Of a DNA stretch of 10,443 bases, positions 7,202 to 10,443 are shown piece after piece (the first letter of the stretch is position 1; the number at the start of each line of letters is the position of its first letter). This DNA comes from Clostridia bacterium (GTDB taxonomy: Bacteria; Bacillota; Clostridia; RGIG6154). The stretch is from positions 1 to 10,443 of the forward strand of contig JAGARF010000127.1 in the NCBI GenBank assembly GCA_017622395.1. The letters run 5' to 3'. Below the pieces are notes generated by a model, which was given only the letters and a program-made list of their open reading frames with translations, made no database searches and had not been told where the DNA came from. Position numbers and translations under genes: made by a program.

Positions 7202-7962
7202 TCAGAGCCTCCAAGTAATATATCAAAATTATTTTCAAAATCCTCATCAACGGGGATAACTGCATATGTAACCTCTTTTCCGTCTATTAAAAGCTTTTCG
7301 GGAATAAAGCCTTCTTTTTCTGCCATACCGCTTATGGTTGTGTATGAAAGGGTGCAGACCTTTTTATCTTTGATTTTATCGGTGTATTTCTTGTTTACAA
7401 AAGCTACGGGAAAACCCTCGGGGGTTGTAAGGGTATTTCCCGTATCAACAAAGCCTGAAAGCCTTACCCTTTTTCCGTTGCTTTCTATCTCAACCATTTT
7501 ATAAAGCTCTCTTTTCCTTATTCTTGCGTGAGAGCTTTCAATAAAAAGATTTAAAATAAAAAGAAAAATCAGGAAAATAAGAAATATGTAAGGATAACCG
7601 AGATTTAAAAACAAAGCGTTTTCGCTGTGTTTAAGCTCAGTAAAGGAAGAAAAGGCAATGTAAATTCCGCAAAGGCAAAAGCTTGATGCAAAGAGAGTGC
7701 AAAGGAGCCGTATGTAACCTCTTAAAGACTGCCTGTAGCTTATGTAAACCATAACAAAAGCACAAAGAAGCTTTAAAAGTGCGTTAATAAAAGGATGTAT
7801 ATAGCAAATGACAGAAAAAATGCCGTAAAATGCACCGAAACACCCTCCAAGCACAAGCCTTACCCAGCGGATTTTAAGCTTTAAAACATACCCCGAGGCA
7901 TATAAAAGCAAGGTGTTTACAATAAAGTTGTAAATAAATAATATGTCAAGATACACAACCAC
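7186..7962 (-). CDS. spoIIGA: SpoIIGA, sigma-E processing aspartic protease (membrane protein)
   Basis: A 258-residue membrane protease that activates pro-sigma-E in the mother cell. The N-terminal half has five hydrophobic segments (first VVYLDILFIYNFIVNTLLLY), as in the family. The soluble C-terminal half holds the catalytic Asp in SGFVDTGNTLTTPEGFPV (D173 by this numbering), equivalent to the D-S-G of the B. subtilis enzyme. It is shorter than B. subtilis SpoIIGA (about 309). I chose GTG 7962 rather than the TTG at 7989. AGGTGAGGG (7973-7965) is a good ribosome binding site just before the GTG, the protein then begins MVVYLDILF like known family members (MKIYLDV), and the TTG overlaps the likely -10 box. 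The gene overlaps sigE by 16 bp and forms a two-gene operon with it. Confidence 0.93.
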   Translation of the reverse strand: MVVYLDILFIYNFIVNTLLLYASGYVLKLKIRWVRLVLGGCFGAFYGIFSVICYIHPFINALLKLLCAFVMVYISYRQSLRGYIRLLCTLFASSFCLCGIYIAFSSFTELKHSENALFLNLGYPYIFLIFLIFLFILNLFIESSHARIRKRELYKMVEIESNGKRVRLSGFVDTGNTLTTPEGFPVAFVNKKYTDKIKDKKVCTLSYTTISGMAEKEGFIPEKLLIDGKEVTYAVIPVDEDFENNFDILLGGSECLDL

Positions 7963-7980
7963 CGCCCTCACCTCATATTT

Positions 7981-8016
7981 ATTATACAACCTTTAAACCG
8001 CAGATTTTGTCATAAC
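7981..8016 (-). promoter_or_regulatory. spoIIGA promoter with Spo0A-like site overlapping a distant -35
   Basis: On the minus strand TATAAT (7986-7981) lies 19 bases before the GTG start at 7962. No -35 box exists at 17 bp. ATGACA (8013-8008) sits 21 bp upstream and overlaps TGACAAA (8012-8006), which matches the 0A box TGNCGAA at 6 of 7 positions. In B. subtilis the spoIIG promoter is also sigma-A dependent with an over-long spacer and Spo0A sites over the -35, so this layout fits Spo0A-activated transcription. The Spo0A assignment is inference from family knowledge. Confidence 0.5.
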
Positions 8017-8059
8017 AACGCATAAAAATAAATTAAATTTGTATGAATAATGTCATAAC
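8008..8059 (+). repeat. Direct repeat TGTCATAAC, two copies 43 bp apart
   Basis: TGTCATAAC occurs at 8008-8016 and again at 8051-8059 in the gap between spoIIGA and the toxin-antitoxin operon. The start-to-start distance of 43 bp is about four helical turns, so both copies would face the same side of the DNA. One copy overlaps the putative -35 of spoIIGA and the other lies about 18 bp upstream of the toxin-antitoxin -35. A shared regulator such as Spo0A is possible. Confidence 0.5.
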
Positions 8060-8073
8060 TATGCACATATAAT

Positions 8074-8094
8074 ATATTGACAATATTTATATTG
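8074..8094. promoter_or_regulatory. Likely antitoxin operator: three alternating ATATTG half-sites
   Basis: ATATTG (8074-8079), CAATAT (8081-8086) and ATATTG (8089-8094) are alternating inverted half-sites covering the -35 box and most of the spacer. The first two form a palindrome around one A, and the last two form a palindrome around TT. Ribbon-helix-helix antitoxins of the RelB/DinJ family bind such inverted repeats and repress their own operon. That this is the DinJ operator is inferred from position. Confidence 0.6.
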
Positions 8095-8105
8095 TATTAT
8101 ATAAT
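8077..8105 (+). promoter_or_regulatory. Consensus promoter of the toxin-antitoxin operon
   Basis: TTGACA (8077-8082), a 17-bp spacer and TATAAT (8100-8105) match the sigma-A consensus at all twelve positions. Such a strong promoter is typical of autorepressed toxin-antitoxin operons. AAGGAG (8113-8118) lies 8 bases before the antitoxin ATG at 8127, so the leader is only about 15 bases. Confidence 0.88.
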
Positions 8106-8126
8106 GAGTGTGAAGGAGTTGATAAT

Positions 8127-8402
8127 ATGGCAGTTACAAATATAACTATGCGTATAGATGAAGAATTAAAAACTCAGTTACAGGAGCTTGTTTCAAACCT
8201 GGGTATGGATATGACAACCTTTTTTACCTTGTCTGCAAAACAAGCTGTAAGAGAACAGGGTATTCCTTTTGATATTTCTATGCGTGTTCCAAACAGCGAA
8301 ACAATTGAGGCTATTGAGGAAGTGAAAGCAATGAAGAAAAATCACTCTCTCGGAAAAACATATACAGATGTTGATGAAATGATGAAGGAGTTACTTGGCT
8401 GA
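8127..8402 (+). CDS. dinJ: RelB/DinJ-family type II antitoxin
   Basis: A 91-residue antitoxin. The N-terminal half (about 1-48) is a ribbon-helix-helix DNA-binding domain: strand NITMRIDEELK, helix KTQLQELVSNLGMDMTTFF and helix TLSAKQAVREQGIPF, the pattern typical of DinJ/RelB. The acidic, lysine-containing tail (about 55-91, TIEAIEEVKAMKK to DVDEMMKELLG) should wrap around and neutralise the toxin. Its stop TGA shares one base with the toxin ATG (TGATG), which implies coupled translation. It probably represses its own promoter through the half-sites at 8074-8094. DinJ is the better name than RelB because the partner is YafQ-like. Confidence 0.92.
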   Translation: MAVTNITMRIDEELKTQLQELVSNLGMDMTTFFTLSAKQAVREQGIPFDISMRVPNSETIEAIEEVKAMKKNHSLGKTYTDVDEMMKELLG

Positions 8403-8677
8403 TGTATTCAATAAGACCTACTTCAAAATTTCAAAAAGACCTGAAACGCATAGAAAAAAGAGGATATAATATTTCATTGCTTGCTGACATAATCAAAAAA
8501 TTAGCAAATGGAGAAAAGTTGCCAGAAAAGAATAAAGACCATTCTCTTTCGGGTGATTATGCAGGCTGCAGAGAATGTCACATTACGCCTGATTGGCTGC
8601 TGATATATGAAATTGCAGATGATGAACTAATATTGTACCTCACACGAACAGGCACACACAGCGACCTATTTAAGTAA
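8402..8677 (+). CDS. yafQ: YafQ-family mRNA interferase toxin (RelE/ParE superfamily)
   Basis: A 91-residue ribosome-dependent endoribonuclease toxin by family. The sequence follows E. coli YafQ closely in its second half: KDHSLSGDYAGCRECHITPDWLLIYEI (45-71) and LTRTGTHSDLF (80-90). The residues known to matter in YafQ are present: H47, H60, D64 in PDW, and the catalytic H86 in TGTHSDLF, followed by F90. The toxin therefore looks intact. The N-terminal helices (SKFQKDLKRIEKRGYN) carry the usual basic face. It is translated from an ATG overlapping the antitoxin stop by one base. The stop at 8677 is only 3 bases from the next start codon (ylmH at 8681), and no terminator lies between. Confidence 0.93.
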   Translation: MYSIRPTSKFQKDLKRIEKRGYNISLLADIIKKLANGEKLPEKNKDHSLSGDYAGCRECHITPDWLLIYEIADDELILYLTRTGTHSDLFK

Positions 8678-8680
8678 AAG

Positions 8681-9427
8681 ATGGAAAAAGATGATGTTTT
8701 ATTCATAAGGCACATTCTTGATAAGGACAAGGTGTGCCGCAGTAAAAATATTCTAACCTCAACAGGCTTTCTTGATGCACATCAGCAAAGCCTTGTTTTT
8801 GAGCATAAAAATGAATTTTACTGTCCTTTTGTTTTGTGGGGCGGTTTTGATGATGCAGAAAGAAAAGTTCTTTTCTTTCTGCCTGATTACTTAGAAGAAG
8901 TACCAAATGATGAAATTGCAGTTGTTAAAGCCTCTTTTGCAAAAGGGGTTAAGCTTGCACATAAGGATTTTTTAGGGTCTGCACTTAGCCTTGGAATTAA
9001 AAGGGAAAACACAGGGGACATTTTAATTTGTGAGGACTTTGCACAGATTTTCATTTTGCCAAAGCTTTCTGATTTTTTCCTTACAAATTACACAAACGCA
9101 GGCAGACAGACACTTTCCTGCTCCATAATTTCAACAAACGAGGTTTCTCTGCCAATTCAGGAAACACAGCTTAAAACAGTAACACTTGCCTCTATGCGAG
9201 GGGATTGTATAATCTCTGCACTCTTTTCCATTTCAAGGAGCAAGGCAACGGAGCTTATAGAAAAAGGCAGAGTTTTTGTTAATGACACACCATTTTTAAA
9301 GCCTGACAGACCTTTAAATTCAGGGGACAAGGTTAAGGTTACAAAATCGGGCAGGGCAATCATTGAGGAAATCGGCGGAACAAGCAGAAAAGGCAGAACC
9401 TTTGTGACCTTTAAAATATATAAATAA
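8681..9427 (+). CDS. ylmH: YlmH-family S4-domain RNA-binding protein
   Basis: A 248-residue protein of the YlmH family, which has been linked to ribosome-associated quality control (RqcP2) in Firmicutes. The middle carries the family signature HKDFLGSALSLGIKRENTGDIL (two parts: 94-107 and 108-115). The C-terminal S4 RNA-binding domain is at about 178-240 (SALFSISRSKATELIEKG, VFVNDTPFLKPDRPLNSGDKVKV). An N-terminal domain of about 90 residues (FVLWGGFDDAERKVLFFLPDY) is typical. In many Firmicutes ylmH lies in the division cluster near divIVA; here it follows the toxin gene by 3 bases. No clear Shine-Dalgarno precedes ATG 8681 (only TAAAAGATGG), so translation may depend on ribosomes finishing the toxin frame. 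No separate promoter was seen. Confidence 0.9.
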   Translation: MEKDDVLFIRHILDKDKVCRSKNILTSTGFLDAHQQSLVFEHKNEFYCPFVLWGGFDDAERKVLFFLPDYLEEVPNDEIAVVKASFAKGVKLAHKDFLGSALSLGIKRENTGDILICEDFAQIFILPKLSDFFLTNYTNAGRQTLSCSIISTNEVSLPIQETQLKTVTLASMRGDCIISALFSISRSKATELIEKGRVFVNDTPFLKPDRPLNSGDKVKVTKSGRAIIEEIGGTSRKGRTFVTFKIYK

Positions 9428-9430
9428 TGC

Positions 9431-9459
9431 TTGCCCCAAGCAGTAATTACTGATATAAT
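9431..9459 (+). promoter_or_regulatory. Promoter of ygiQ with palindromic operator candidate in the spacer
   Basis: TTGCCC (9431-9436), a 17-bp spacer and TATAAT (9454-9459) with an upstream TGA make a good extended -10 promoter just after the ylmH stop. The spacer contains the perfect 12-bp palindrome CAGTAATTACTG (9441-9452), whose last two bases are the TG of the extended -10. Transcription would start near 9466, giving a leader of about 108 bases. Confidence 0.65.
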
Positions 9460-9482
9460 AATAAATGATTATGGTCTAAACG

Positions 9483-9556
9483 GCAGGAACAAAGGTATTC
9501 CACCTCATCCACCGCAAAGCGGTCCCCCTTCCCCTCAAGGGGAAGGCATTTCCTGC
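9483..9556. repeat. 74-bp palindromic interspersed repeat in the ygiQ leader
   Basis: The element is bounded by GCAGGAA (9483-9489) and its reverse complement TTCCTGC (9550-9556). It contains the hairpin ACCGC-AAA-GCGGT (9511-9523) and the near-perfect palindrome CCTTCCCCT-CA-AGGGGAAGG (9527-9546). The segment from ACCTCATCC through CCTTCCCCTCAAGGGGAAGG resembles a palindromic repeat I recall as scattered through many gut Clostridia genomes, where the middle stem varies and the CCTTCCCC stem is constant. It is GC-rich in an AT-rich gap. It has no following T-run and lies inside the predicted ygiQ transcript. Confidence 0.7.
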
Positions 9557-9573
9557 TCTACGAGAGGTATTTT

Positions 9574-10443
9574 ATGAAAGACTTTTTACCGATCAGCAAA
9601 TCGGATATGGAAAAAAGAGGAATAGATCAGCTTGATTTTATATTAATAAGTGCTGATGCGTATGTTGACCACTCGTCTTTCGGTCACGCAATCATTGCAA
9701 GGACCTTAGAGGCAAACGGCTACAGCGTTGGTATTATTGCCCAGCCTGATTGGCACAGCTGTGAGGATTTTAAAAGGCTTGGCAGACCAAGGCTTGCGGC
9801 TTTGGTTTCAACAGGAAATATTGACTCTATGGTGTGTCACTACACCGCATCAAAAAAGAAAAGAAACGACGACAGCTACTCCCCCGGCGGAAAAAGCGGA
9901 TACCGTCCAGACAGACCTGCAATTGTTTATACAAACAGGCTTAAAGAGGCATTCGAGGGGTTAGATGTTATAATCGGCGGTATTGAGGCATCTCTTCGCA
10001 GATTTGCACATTATGATTATTGGGACGATAAGGTGCGAAATTCAATAGCTATAGATTCAGGTGCAGACCTTGTTATATACGGTATGGGCGAAAAGCAGAT
10101 TGTTGAAATTGCAGACAAGCTTAATGAGGGCTTTAAGGCATCTGAAATCACCTTTGTTGACGGTACCTGCTATGTTGCAAAAGAGCCGCCTAAAGATTCG
10201 GTTATTAGTCCCTCATACGAGGAAGTTAAAAGAGATAAAAAGAAGTACGCAGAGTGCTTTATGATACAGTCCGACAATCAGAATTCCCATTCGGGGAAAA
10301 TCTTGGCACAAAAGCATCATGACAGATATGTTATAGTAAACAAGCCCATGGCTCCATTGACCAGAAAAGAGCTTGACAGAACATATTCTCTGCCCTTTAT
10401 GGGAAATTATCACCCCATATATGAAAAAGACGGCGGAATTCCT
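9574..10443 (+). CDS. ygiQ: YgiQ-family radical SAM protein, 5' part (cut by right edge)
   Basis: An open frame of 290 codons runs from ATG 9574 to the window edge without a stop. The N-terminus matches the UPF0313/YgiQ family: MKDFLPISKSDMEKRGIDQLDFILISADAYVDHSSFG is split over residues 1-37, followed by GVIAQP-like GIIAQPDWH, STGNIDSMVCHYTASKKKR, SPGGKSGYRPDRPAIVYTNR, GGIEASLRRFAHYDYW and VIYGMGEKQI. The radical SAM CxxxCxxC cluster motif lies further downstream in this family and is not reached. The biochemical role of the family is not established. AGAGG (9563-9567) lies 6 bases upstream and supports this start. The gene has its own promoter and a long leader carrying the 74-bp repeat. 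Confidence 0.93.
   Translation, partial: MKDFLPISKSDMEKRGIDQLDFILISADAYVDHSSFGHAIIARTLEANGYSVGIIAQPDWHSCEDFKRLGRPRLAALVSTGNIDSMVCHYTASKKKRNDDSYSPGGKSGYRPDRPAIVYTNRLKEAFEGLDVIIGGIEASLRRFAHYDYWDDKVRNSIAIDSGADLVIYGMGEKQIVEIADKLNEGFKASEITFVDGTCYVAKEPPKDSVISPSYEEVKRDKKKYAECFMIQSDNQNSHSGKILAQKHHDRYVIVNKPMAPLTRKELDRTYSLPFMGNYHPIYEKDGGIP

Noticed and set aside
7963..7989. TTG start at 7989 for spoIIGA
   Set aside because: The added nine residues lie over the TATAAT box and have no ribosome binding site; GTG 7962 has AGGTGAGGG and gives the family-like start.
9429..9441. GCTTG-CCC-CAAGC hairpin after ylmH as a terminator
   Set aside because: The stem is only 5 bp, no T-run follows, and it overlaps the -35 of ygiQ.
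9728..10413. Other-frame open frames within ygiQ
   Set aside because: They are shadows of the strongly conserved YgiQ frame on the same bases.

Overview
The window looks like chromosomal DNA from an endospore-forming, low-GC member of the Clostridia, probably an anaerobic gut-type Firmicute. The main evidence is a spoIIGA-sigE pair, a WalR-type response regulator, a YlmH S4-domain protein, strong AAGGAG ribosome binding sites, AT-rich consensus sigma-A promoters and short interspersed palindromic repeats in the intergenic gaps. No rRNA, tRNA, phage, transposase or CRISPR array was seen.

Layout. Positions 1-2051 (minus, cut by the left edge) hold a large secreted protein: signal peptide, LamG/concanavalin-A-like domain, further beta-sandwich regions and the start of what looks like a beta-propeller. 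Its consensus promoter lies back to back with that of a WalR/PhoB-like response regulator (2192-2884, plus). No histidine kinase follows. Next are an acyl-adenylate-forming AMP-binding enzyme (3022-4752), a 145-bp multi-hairpin element with 8-bp inverted ends (4752-4896), and a class-C-beta-lactamase-fold serine hydrolase with its own promoter (5001-6470). A 14-bp-stem bidirectional terminator separates this from the convergent sporulation operon spoIIGA-sigE (7962 down to 6503), which encodes the mother-cell sigma factor and its processing protease.

Divergent from spoIIGA is a DinJ/RelB-YafQ type II toxin-antitoxin operon (8127-8677). Its perfect consensus promoter contains alternating ATATTG/CAATAT half-sites, likely the antitoxin operator. 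ylmH (8681-9427) starts 3 bp after the toxin with no obvious Shine-Dalgarno, so it appears to be read from the toxin-antitoxin promoter. The last gene is the 5' part of ygiQ, a radical SAM family gene (9574 to the right edge). It has its own promoter with a perfect palindrome in the spacer and a leader that carries a 74-bp palindromic repeat.

No complete, clearly novel multi-gene system is visible. The most interesting signals are regulatory: the Spo0A-like layout upstream of spoIIGA with a 9-bp repeat 43 bp apart, the three-half-site operator of the toxin-antitoxin unit that also seems to drive ylmH, the two structured repeat elements, and the kinase-less WalR-like regulator paired divergently with a large secreted protein.
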